Assembly: GCA_036346275.1 (NCBI GenBank)
Contig: CM070721.1
Coordinates: forward strand, 55,205,869-55,269,868
Reading direction: 5' to 3'
From: Otatea glauca
Taxonomy: Eukaryota; Streptophyta; Magnoliopsida; Poales; Poaceae
DNA: 64,000 nucleotides
How positions within the stretch are numbered: the first letter of the stretch is position 1; each line of letters begins with the position of its first letter. Positions 23,214-33,348 of this stretch are shown in pieces. The notes below the pieces were generated by a model, which was given only the letters and a program-made list of their open reading frames with translations, was not told the DNA's origin and did not search any database. The translations under genes were made by a program, and so were the position numbers.

Positions 23214-23840
23214 TGTAAGGTCGAGGATGCCGACTAGAGGGGGGTGAATAGGCGGCTTTTAAAAAACTTTCTCTTTCTAATTTCTACAAAGCAATTCACC
23301 CCTAATTACCCCTATGCCAAAACCTTATCAATAATAATGCGGAAGCGATAAATTAAGGTTTTGACAATTAAAGCCTAAATCAACTAGGCTCACTATGTGC
23401 ACTAACTAATTATGTCTCTAACAAAAAGCAATTCTAAAGACAAGCAATCAATTAATTTAATTCTATGAATGTAAATTGCTTGAATATAAATAAAGAGAAC
23501 AAAGCAAGCACAAGAGACACAATACTTTTTACCATGGTGATCGGAGACTTGCCGGTCTCCCCTAGTCCACGTTGAGGTTAGCCCAAACACATTGGACCGG
23601 CTCCACGAATTGAGCACCCACCTCGAATCCACTAGATGTGGTTTTTCACGCTTTCGCGTAGGCTCAACCCGAACCTTCACAAACTTCGCCGGGGCTTCTC
23701 ACAACCTTGAGAGCTCCCGCGCGACGACGCCTCGCCGCCTAGGAGTCGGCAACCTCCAAGAGTAACAAGCCGAATCCTCTCGCTTGAACTTCACCAAGCA
23801 CAACACATGTGCTTCCGGTGATCACCAAGTGCAACACATT
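23214..23840. repeat. Probable LTR-like insertion in the transposase gene
   Basis: The transposase reading frame (residues SRNPGTSVDLAEF) stops at about 23215, where the sequence changes to TGTAAGGTCGAGGATGCCG and a GACTAGAGGGGGGTGAATAG block familiar from dispersed grass repeats. The right boundary (about 23835-23860) and the TSD are not resolved, so solo LTR is only the likeliest reading. Confidence 0.45.
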
Positions 23841-24013
23841 CCATCAGGTCAACAATGTCCTCCACCTCCTCCCCCTCGTCGGCCACCCCTCGCGCCTGCA
23901 CCGCTGTCTCCTCTCCCCCCTGTCCCTTCGCCATCGCCAGTCTCGTGCTCCTCGTCTCCGGGCTCCTCGCCGCCTTCCTCTTCGCATCCTTCTACATTTG
24001 ACGCCCTCCCGTA

Positions 24014-24425
24014 ATGTACACCCCGACATCACGAACTTGCGACACCGATGGAGCTACCGGGTAGCACTGTACCAACAACATGAGCGGCCAACCCCACTGC
24101 ACAGCAAAACCAACATAACTCCTCCATGTTGACGCCGAGTTAATAGGAATCAACTCTCCGTAAAACGGTCTTGCGCTCGGCTCACTATCGCTCTCACCCG
24201 AACCGAACAGTCTGGGCATCCAAATCAACATCCGAGACATCCACTCCAACAAACCCTCAGATGTCCTATCGCTCGGTCTACATATGCCCCAGACGACTCT
24301 TGAAAATGATGATAGATCCACCCCATCCGCCCCATGCTATCTCCCCATCTCCATAAAATATTTGGAAATACAATTTCTCCGACATGCTGCAACGTCCGAC
24401 GAAAAAATATTACTCTAAAATACAA
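24014..24425 (-). pseudogene. Possible N-terminal part of the MULE coding region
   Basis: Overlapping minus-strand ORFs (23992-24321 and 24225-24425) between the LTR-like insertion and the AT-rich right interior. They read in the transposase direction but show no recognised motif. Assigned by position only. Confidence 0.3.
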
Positions 24426-24479
24426 TCTACAAAACGTACATTGATCGTACTACAAAATACGACTATGAATAAGTGATTC

Positions 24480-24970
24480 GACTAGCCTACTATACGGCCT
24501 AATATTCAATTTCTACTACATTACATTTGTATATATTGCCTAATACATTATTTACATAATAAAATTAGTAATACACGACCCTACTAAATTAAATTCATAC
24601 CACATTACATTTGTATATATATTGCCTAATACATTATTTGCATAACAAAATTACTAATACACAACCCTACTAAATTAAATTCCGAAATATTGTCTAATAT
24701 TTCTACTGTATTAAATTTCTACATACTGAATACTACATTAAATTTGCACATACTGAAATACTAAATTAAATTTGTAAATACTACATACTACATTAAATTT
24801 CTGAATATTAACTGCTATATTAAATTTCTAAACAATACATAATCCTAAAATTTCTAAATACTACAACAAATTCCTAAATATGAAATGCTACATTAAATTT
24901 TAAATACTACATAACCTATAAAAAATTCCTACATTTACCTCTACAAAAAATTGCTAAAACTAATGCTACA
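24480..24970. repeat. AT-rich degenerate tandem repeats in MULE interior
   Basis: Repeated CTACATTAAATTT / TACTAAATTAAATT motifs separated by about 20-45 bp. No coding potential. Confidence 0.6.
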
Positions 24971-25194
24971 ATAAAATTCAAAAATTTACCTAAATTCCAC
25001 GGCTTCCTTCTCTTTTTCTTCTCTTACTCTTCTCCCACTCCTTTTCTCCCTGCGCTCGGCTCCCCTCTCTTTCTTTCTTTCCTTTCTCTGACCGAGCTAC
25101 TGGGTCGCTTAAATCGCCCTGTCGCCCCAGATGGCGATCGCCCCATACTGAGGCGATAGGGGGCCCACTCGCACTGTTAAACTAGCCGCTGGCT

Positions 25195-25332
25195 AGCCGT
25201 TTCTGAGGCACATATCGCCTGTATGGGCGATCGCCCATACACGAACAGCAGGCGTGTAGTTTTGCAAAATTTTAATTCGGACGCATAGTTTTGAAAAAAA
25301 GAATAAAAAAATATTAAAGAAAAAAAAATTCC
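25195..25332. repeat. Right TIR of MULE
   Basis: Inverse of 19571-19710, including TTTTGCAAAATTTTAATTCGG and TAGTTTTGAAAAAAAGAATA-type blocks. Adjacent to the AGCTAGTGC duplication. Confidence 0.85.
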
Positions 25333-25341
25333 AGCTAGTGC

Positions 25342-25755
25342 CGAGTGGGCCGAAGGTTCGCGCGCTTAGACCGTACAAGTCGGCGCTACCGTGCAATTTT
25401 TTTTAATACGATCACTTCCTAAACGTAATTATAAAAATAACTTTATTTTTAACTATAAAAGCGTTGGCAAGCGACACTTGTCGCGCTCCAGTAGCTAGGA
25501 AAAACCCACCAGACTAGGGGAGCTCGGTAGCTTCGGTGGCTTGCCGAGCTCCCCTGGCTCAATAGATCCTTTTAACTTACGAGAGCACGATAGGTGACAC
25601 GTATCGTCTACCGGATTTTATAATTAGTGATGGAGTTATTTTTGCAATTATGTTCGGAAGGATGCTTGATTTGCAAAAAAAAAAAGTTTGCTATAGGACT
25701 AGAAAAGTGATGATTTCAAGACCGTAGCGTGCTGTGCTGTAGTCACGTAGACTTT
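25342..25755. other. Unassigned MULE right flank
   Basis: About 410 bp. A GGGGAGCTCGG ... CCGAGCTCCCC inverted pair occurs at about 25518-25555. No gene seen. Confidence 0.4.
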
Positions 25756-25998
25756 GAGACTTTTTATCATCCTTAAGATATATCAAAATTTATATTAAGG
25801 TAATATCAAGACGTACCAAAAGCTGGTATTTTTACTATTTAAATTTTTAGTACCAATTGGTATTATCTCATTGTAGGAGGTACCAAAATTCATTGAAGCA
25901 GTATCAAAAGGTATCAAAAGTTGATACCTCCACCCTTTAAGCTTTTAGTACTAACTCAATTTAAATTTTAATACCTCTCAAAAATAGTAAAAAGTCTC
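25756..25998. repeat. Candidate MITE
   Basis: Left end GAGACTTTTTATCAT mirrored by right end reading GAGACTTTTTACTAT on the other strand. The interior is rich in GTACCAAAA / TTGGTAC and GTATCAAAAG / TTGATACC inverse motifs. 243 bp. The TSD is unclear. Confidence 0.5.
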
Positions 25999-27374
25999 TC
26001 TATCTATATTTAGGACAAATTCGAAGAAAGATCGGAAAAAGGCCTGAGTGAGTCAATGTTCCAGCCACTGAAGGTAGAGTTTCAGTCTTTTCCATTGGTG
26101 GCTTCACCTTGCAGACTCGGGCTTCATCCATAGGGGGAAAATCGGTTTCGCTGGTCTATAAATCAGATCATAGGAGAATGTAATTCCATTCCGGCAACAT
26201 TGAAAAAAAAAATGGAAGGAATTGGGTCAGCTCACGACGGTGCAAAACTAAAGCTTGTACGCGTGAACTGGATTCACTTGTCGCTACGGTTGAGCAAATA
26301 TACACATGCCCTGCGTGCTGCGGTCCTGGTCCGTGAGGCAGTACGAGCTTGAGCTCAGATTGAGATCGCGTTTGGATCGTGAGTGTAACTTCTCGCAGTC
26401 ACTGGCTCTCGCTGACCTTAAAAATAAAAAAAAAGCTCGTTCGAATCAAAATTATTTTGATTATAATAGTTAATGAGTTTATAATTAATATAAGTTTATT
26501 TCAAAAAAAATATTAATGGGGCTTGATTTGACCGTGACTTTTTTTATCTTAAATTTGAAAGTATCATTTACATAATAAATAAAATCAACTTATATTAAAT
26601 TATATAAATTTCGAAATAAACTCGGTAGCTGGCCTAGCTTCCATGCAGCTCATCTGAAGCCTACTTGAAGAGCCCAATCCGTACGCAGGCACTAGCACGA
26701 GGAGAGAAATCAATCGAGGTCAAGGACACGACCTAATAAAGCTCCCCAAGGACCCCAACCTTCAACGCACACAGACTCTTCACTCTGTGCATATAGAGCC
26801 ACTCAAGAAGAAGAAATGGCGGTAATAAATTCTCTGAAACGGGAAGACAAGGAGAGGAACATGTGTAGACACACAAGAATTAGATTGTGCACATCTCACG
26901 GTCTTCGTATAGCAAATTCTGAACTCTCTTGTGCCCTGTTTAGGACGTAGGAATTTCACAGGACATCGATCAGCTCTCGTATGAATCGAAAAAAAATTCT
27001 CAGGATTTTAAATGGACTGTATTCGTTAAATGGCATGTTTTAGAGGGTGCAAGAGCAAAAGACATTCTTGCGACTCCGTCCCTAAAAGAGAAGCCTCGGC
27101 GGCTGCGGCTGCTGCTGCCATTGCTGCAAATCCCAATAAAGTGTGGGCAGAAAGGAACGAGGAAAAGCAGGCTCCCCTTCGGCTCCCCTGTTGCTTTGCT
27201 CCCATCTTTGACTCAGCCCATTCCAGTCTCGCACCACAGGCCAAACATACACATTCCAGTCCAAGACCAAGAACAACACCAGAGCCGGCTCCAGAGTTGA
27301 GACACCCTCCGATTCATTGCAATCACTCCTGTTCCCTCCGAAAGAGACACTGATCACCAAAGATAGGGAGTGCG
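25999..27374. other. Upstream region of the expansin gene
   Basis: No independent gene supported. The right-hand 300 bp are GC-richer, with a GGCTGCGGCTGCTGCTGCC run at about 27102, and probably form the 5' UTR and proximal promoter. Overlapping Ala-rich ORFs on both strands there are fortuitous. No TATA box could be assigned with confidence. Confidence 0.4.
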
Positions 27375-29828
27375 ATGAAGTCTCTGCTCCTGTTCTTGCT
27401 GCCGCTGCTGCTTTCTGGAGTGGGCTTCAGCAGCTGCATAAGACTAGGCAATGACGGCTATGAGGAGTGGAGGCTGGGCACGGCAACTTACATCAAGGAG
27501 TCCCAGGGGCACCCACTTAATGATGGTATGTGTGTATTTTGGCTTCTTAATCTTTCTCGTTTGGATAGAATCAAGAACAGCATCAATGTCTTCTCTTTTT
27601 CTCTTCTTTTTTTTCTTTTCTTTCTGCGTTTCTTTGAATGGAGATGGTGAATGTAGTTTGAAACGATGGATAAATGGCAAGCAGATGGTGTAGTATTAGA
27701 CAGATCCGGCATAGTGGCAAGGAAGTGCTACTAAGAAATCGCAATAGAAAGCCGAAGAAGGAAAAGATTCGCTGTTGAAACCTCTTCCCTTTACTTTCTT
27801 CAGATAGACTGCGACTCTTGGAACTGAACATTCCCTGTAGGCCTGTATGTTCTGGGGAGAAGTGGATGATAGGAGTATTCTATTGTGATTTGTGATAGTG
27901 TAGAAAATGGTTTCTTTAAGAATTATAAAAAAATGTTGATGGTAGTGCTAATGTTGTTCTTATCACCAGCATTTTCTTTTTGATCCTGAAAGAAACTTTT
28001 TTTGTTTGCATGATTGCACTAATGTTGTCCTAATCCTAAAAAAAAACTAAGAAAAAAAAACTAGTTAGGAGTGGAGTACATTTCTGGACTAAATAGACTT
28101 TAAATTTTGTATCCTTTGGGTAAGTTGTGAAAATAATGAGGCACATTGAATGCTTTGACAATCCTAATTACGAGAGGCAAGCTGGTACAACATGAGCTTT
28201 TCTTGCTGTTACTGTCTGTACTGAAGTCATGCAGGGTACCTTCACAGTAATTGCTCCACAAGTCCACAGAACTAGGCTCAGAGGTCTGAAGATCATATTG
28301 GCTGAATAGTTCATGCCAACTACATATTGTTTCATCGAAGAATGACATTTAGATCCAATCTGGAATCCTGGATTCAAGGACACCCATCTTTACATCCTTT
28401 TGGTCAAATGCTGATTCTTCTTATATTACTTCATGAGAAAACAAACTTCTTATAAATCTAAGTAAGAATCCTGGATTCAAGGGACATCCATCTTTGCATC
28501 CTTTTGGTTAATGATGATTCTTTCTGTGTAGTATATTCCCTAACAAGTGATCAAATGAAGTATGATTTTGCTTAATGCAATGAGAAAACGAATTTGTTTT
28601 CTGTTTGATGCAATGGTTGTTTCAAATTCCAAAGGTGGTGGTGCCTGTGGGTATGGAGACCTGGACATCTTCAGATACGGGAGGTACACGGCCGGCCTGA
28701 GCAGCGCACTGTTCGTGAGGGGCAGCGCCTGCGGCGGCTGCTACGAGCTCCGCTGCGTTAACAACATCCTCTGGTGCCTGCGGGGCAGCCCGACGGTCGT
28801 CGTGACGGCGACCGACTTCTGCCCCCCCAACTTCGGCCTCCCCGTTGATTTCGGCGGCTGGTGCAACTTCCCGAGGGAGCATTTCGAGATGTCGGAGGCT
28901 GCGTTCCTCCGGGTTGCCAAGGCAAAGGCTGACATTGTACAAGTGCAGTTCAGAAGGTAACAATAATCTACCTGTTCTTGAATTGCTCATTGGTCATTGC
29001 TCTCTTTTAGCTTATCATTCTTCAGCTAGCTAATGCGTGAATTCATACGCAAAAGTATTGACACTATCATTCTTGAGTTGTGCATTCGGTTTAGTTCTTT
29101 AGCCTGTCGCAGTAGTGCTTTTGCAAAAGTTCAGAATGATGTTTGATCATTGGAAATGGAACATAGAATATGCGATACCTGCATGTTTCAAGCCACTTTG
29201 CATTGTTGGCTACTGGGTAGAAAGCATCAGGCTGAGAGGGTGTAGAGAAAGAAAGCAGCTTTAATCAGTGCAGCTTTCTTCTTTTTAATTCTGACTTCTG
29301 GTTGTTAATTATGAGCACTTCCCCAATTTCAGACAAATGCTATGAGTGTGTCCCAACTGGTGCAAGAGTGTACAACAAGCACACTTTATACAAGATTAAG
29401 TTATTGACATCTACTCAATACTCATCTCTGCAAAAGAGGCCATTCCACTTCGATCAGCGCCCAGCAGCATTTCGTTGTGGGTTTGATGTAAATGGCCATT
29501 GATGATGATGCATTGCAGGGTGAGCTGTGACAGAGCCGGCGGAATGCGGTTCACGATCACCGGCAGCGCCAACTTCCTCCAGGTCCTTGTCACAAACGTG
29601 GCCGCCTACGGCGAGGTCGTCGCCGTCAAGGTGAAAGGGTCGAAGACCGGGTGGATACCGATGGGGAGGAACTGGGGGCAGAACTGGCAGTGCGACGCGG
29701 ACCTCCGCGGCCAGCCGCTGTCGTTTGAGGTCACCGGCGGGAAGGGGAGGACGATCACCTCGTATAGCGTCGCGCCGTCGGATTGGATGTTTGCGCAAAC
29801 GTTTGAAGGCAAACAGTTCGCTGAATAG
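27375..29828 (+). CDS. EXPA: Alpha-expansin (three exons, 260 residues)
   Basis: Exons read from splice sites: 27375-27525, 28635-28956 and 29519-29828, with GTATGT and GTAACA donors, AAAG and GCAG acceptors and consistent phases, giving 260 codons plus stop. Residues 1-20 form a signal peptide (MKSLLLFLLPLLLSGVG). Domain 1 (about 30-155) is the GH45-like double-psi barrel with GGACGYGDLD, a Cys series (C83GGC86, C91, C98), TATDFCPPNF and the alpha-expansin insertion GGWCNFPREHF. Domain 2 (about 165-255) is the CBM63 fold with GWIPMGRNWGQNWQ. Expansins are secreted wall proteins that loosen cellulose-xyloglucan contacts in acid-induced growth without hydrolysis. The usual HFD motif reads HFE at about residues 133-135. 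It resembles the divergent grass subgroup I associate with rice EXPA32, a recollection and not a checked match. Coding GC content is much higher than in the introns. No lesion seen. Confidence 0.92.
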
Positions 29829-30400
29829 ATGAAAGGGTAGCAAGCTCGGATGATTGTAATTAGAACTACAGGGGGAAAGAATGTGGTTTCATCGTTGTGA
29901 CCCAAGAACGTTTAGTGTGTTTGCTCTGCTCGCCATGAGCAACAAAAAATCACTTCAGGCTTCTCACAATGTTTGGCTCGAGAACGGCATTCCTATCAGC
30001 TAAGATCCAGAGAAATTTTAACTCATAATATTATAAAAATTAACAAACATAGTTGTACCACTTACAAGTTGATGTCATAATGCAAAAGCATTCATAGCAA
30101 CACAGACTAGACTTAATACACCGGTAACCAAAAGAATTAGTTTCAACTTGAAGTAGACAGGATGATCAATGACGAGAATCCGCACTTATGAGCTTCGGCT
30201 GCTCTCCTTTGGGCTGTTAATGGGCCAGATATGTCACAGTAAAACGGACTTATGCGGCTGATTAAAACGGAAACAGACGATTAATCAATATACGTGGCCA
30301 ATTAAACGTTCTTGAGCACTAATATCACTCCAACAGGCAACAATATATTGGTGACGGATTGTCCGCCGATTCCGACTAATCGGCGGCATAATCGGTGAGA
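29829..30400. other. Downstream region of expansin, unassigned
   Basis: Includes the probable 3' UTR. CGATTAATC / CGACTAATCGG motifs at about 30255-30395 resemble those at 16030-16450 and may mark an old DNA transposon. No gene supported. Confidence 0.4.
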
Positions 30401-30419
30401 ACGAGCGTTTTTCACAGCA

Positions 30420-30700
30420 TTGGACCATACTCTGCCGATGCTAGACTTTGTTTGGCGCGTATGGAAGGAGAGAAACAGCCCAGTATTCAGAAATGAGCAT
30501 GCGTCCATTTGCAAGCTGGTGCAGATCATACAAGAGAGAGCGGGCATTGGCGCACGGCGGGAGCAAAATGTCTTGATGGATTGCTTTAGAGATAGTGTGG
30601 TCATAGGTAGCAAGGTCGCACATTTGTTGCCTTTGTAAACCCTTTCATGTTTTGGTTGCTTGTTTCTGAACATAACGACATGCAAATCTTCTGTGTGTTC
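30420..30700 (+). pseudogene. Possible LINE 3' coding remnant
   Basis: A 72-codon ORF with FVWRVWKERNSPVFRNEH, resembling the IWKERN.RVF motif at the extreme C-terminus of plant L1-type reverse transcriptase polyproteins. Nothing else of the LINE is identifiable. Opposite orientation to the two LINEs further right. Confidence 0.45.
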
Positions 30701-31432
30701 TCGAAATCATCTGATAGCGGATTGTTAGTTCATGTAGAAAATCAATTGAAAAAATAAAGGATTTTCATTATTCTTGTGACCTCACAGCTTCTGTTGTCTA
30801 CCAACATGCGTACCTTCGCTCTTATTCTTGTACATCGACAGAGTGCCATTTGAAGATATCTTTGGCTTGGTGACAATCATTCGGGTTACCTTGACCAACA
30901 GGATTAAGTTATTTACTATTCATCTTCGACCTTAAAAAATGAAGTACATATAAGCTTTGGATTTCTAGTTACCTCTTCTACATCTCCAATTTGAGTAAAT
31001 CTTTGAACCTCATTATTACCAGGGGTCATTTTGTTCGCATTTACCTTAGTTGTCTCTTCCTGCAGGGCAACCCTATTGCGCCCATCATAACAAGACCTCT
31101 TCTCACCTATCACGATGGCACCACGTCCCATTTATTGCTCTGGAACCTCACATTTCCCATTGAAGGGTGGCATGTAGCAAAACCTGAAATTTCAGGATGT
31201 CAACACTTCAGACCTGTCGAAAAGCATGGAAAGAAAGAGGCTATCCCATGTATAAACTTCACGGAATCAAGATATTGTTCCTGTTTCTTTGAAGTCATAT
31301 AATTGTAATACAGGACAATTCAAAAATAACTTGAACTTATCAACGCATAGAGTTTCCGATTTAAATATTATAAAGCTCGTGAATACTAAATTTAACCACA
31401 AACTGTTAAGCTGAGAAACCAGCAAAATGAAC
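30701..31432. other. Unassigned stretch
   Basis: A 103-codon ORF at 30991-31302 has no domain I recognise and is not supported as a gene. Confidence 0.4.
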
Positions 31433-32403
31433 CTTTTTTTTTAGATAATGGAAGAATATATTAACCTTCCGGCATCTGTATCGTGAGATGCACATAGCCA
31501 ATCGTTTATTACAAAGTTACAGCAAAAAAATGCTGTTATGAGGAAATTCATAAATAAAAGCTTAAGCAGGAAAAAAGTTGCTACATTCAATGAAAAGATT
31601 AATAAAAAACACTCAAGCCGCACACAATCTTGTTTGAAATCTCATCCATGCCTGATGAAAAAGTCCCTAACCACGTCATGTAAACAACTGCATACTACTG
31701 ACAACATCTCCCGAGCCTCCTAACGCTGCAGCACATACCATGAGCGCAACCAGTTAATGCACATATAAATAACCTGCAACGGATTAGACAGTTATTTTTT
31801 TATCAAAGACAACATCAAAAAACATAGCCAAAGAGACCAACAAAAAGCGGCAGCCCCAATTAAACATTGAGCCTTTATCTCCTTTCCCAATCCCAATAGC
31901 TAAGTTCCAAACATATGGGCTATACTACTAGGAGGTGTCAGATTAGAAGCCACTTGTATAAGACGCCATGCAAAATGAGCAAACTGACAGTTAAAAAAGA
32001 GATATTGGATAATTTTCTCACTGTGACAAAAACAACAATTTTTGCTGTCAGTCCAATTTCTTTTACTTAGATTATCTTTCGTTAAGATCACCCCTCGACA
32101 TAAGTAACATAAAAAGATTTTTATTTTAAAGGTATTTTAATTTGCCACAGTTGTCTATTTGTAATTAGGATATTTTGATGCAATAAAACTGCATACATTG
32201 AGTGGACAGAAAACTATCCATTTTGATGAAGATTCCATCGAAAAGTATCCCTTTTGGATGACAACTGTATACCACCAATCCTTGTAATAAGCTCTTGCAT
32301 GACTTGTAAATCATGTCCTATAATGGTTCTGCGAAAAGACACATTAAAAGATCCAGAAATCATTACTTCAACCACTGTAGGATGTTTTTTTCCGAATAAT
32401 ATT
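31433..32403 (-). mobile_element. 5'-truncated L1-type LINE, copy 1
   Basis: Minus-strand orientation, with the A-tail seen as a T run at 31433-31443. The 3' UTR block (AATATATTAACCTTCC on the plus strand) is shared with copy 2 at 36384. The coding remnant at 31900-32091 reads ILTKDNLSKRNW, CCFCHSEKIIQYLFFNCQFAHFAW, the zinc-binding region after reverse transcriptase (zf-RVT: C-x2-C...H-x-FF.C). AAATGAAC flanks both sides (31425-31432 and 32404-32411), consistent with a target-primed duplication. No RT domain remains. Confidence 0.78.
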
Positions 32404-33348
32404 AAATGAACTAGTCAATTGCAGTTAACATGTAAATTATTACTGTTGTGTCACGGTACCCAAGAAGGTTACAATCGATATGTTGCAAACTGAAGACTTC
32501 AAATTTTGCCCGACAAGATTGGGGGCCAATAAAAAACACCCTTTAGATAAAATCACCACGTTTCATCATCTATGCACATCCTGTATGATAAATGAGAGTA
32601 TGGTTGCCTGATACAAACCATTCATCCGGTAGAGACTCTGTATCAAAGCCCGCATTCAGCATTCTCCATTTACGGCAGCTGTAGCATTGAACCCAGTCAT
32701 GATCAGCCTTGTAGCGCTCACCCCGTTTTCTCTGAATGAATAAAGTTAATTAGAGTGAATAATTCTTAAAAAAGAGTGAACATAATCATTTTAGATAATA
32801 TAGAAGAATCTGCAAAGTAAAATGAGAACTTTAGTAAAAACATTTGGATCCTGATGGTTAAATAGAAACAAGGATAGGAAAGCAACCCATACCTGCCCCC
32901 ACTCCCTGACAGCATGATTACATACATTTGCCATAGTAAATGCATGTATATTCTGCAGGAAAAGGTACATGTATATTCCACCCATATTTATATGTCTATC
33001 CCCTTATTTACAAATGACTTGATAACTTTTAAATGCATCATATTCATATATTGTCTATAAAATAACTAAAATTCTTTCTGAGTGACTAGGTATCATGATG
33101 CTATTAGATGGGGAATTAATCCTGTAGAAAACCCAACTCGGTTGCATTTCCTACTCACAGCATGGCTAACATTTTCTTTATTAGAGTTTCCAAATACTTG
33201 GTATACACAAAAATACAGTAGTATTTCCCATTAAATGCATTATCAGGACTTGTTCTGCTATCAAACCTAAGTTGTACTGCTATCAACTCATATCTTGTCG
33301 TTCTTTTCTTTAAGAGATTTAGTTGTCCAATGCAAAGAAATCATAGAT
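32404..33348. other. Unassigned stretch downstream of the MORC remnant
   Basis: Contains the region 3' of the last recognised MORC exon. Minus-strand ORFs at 32766-32985 have no identifiable domain. More degraded MORC exons (for example a CW zinc finger) were looked for and not seen. Confidence 0.4.

Larger units (their letters stand above)
19571..25332 (-). mobile_element. 5.76-kb Mutator-like element (MULE) carrying transposase, PMD and GRF-like coding regions
   Basis: Bounded by a perfect 9-bp duplication AGCTAGTGC (19562-19570 and 25333-25341), diagnostic of Mutator-type insertion. The ends are inverted repeats of about 130-140 bp: left GAATTTTTTTTTCTTT, right (read inward) GGAATTTTTTTTCTTT, both continuing through TTTTTTTCAAAACTA, TTTTGCAAAACTACACGCC and GATCGCCC motifs. 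Coding sequence is on the minus strand, in order: MULE transposase core, SWIM zinc finger, plant mobile domain, GRF-like zinc finger and charged coil. Several frame changes show the copy is decayed. A further repeat appears inserted at about 23214 and splits the transposase N-terminus from its core. The two clear ends and intact TSD suggest an insertion younger than the LTR debris elsewhere in the window. Confidence 0.9.

Noticed and set aside
22505..23218. 237-codon plus-strand ORF
   Set aside because: It is antisense to the MULE transposase core, which has clear family motifs; the plus-strand translation has none.
27030..27360. Ala-rich ORFs just upstream of the expansin as a separate gene
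   Set aside because: They derive from a GCTGCTGCC run in the probable 5' UTR, are open on both strands and contain no domain.
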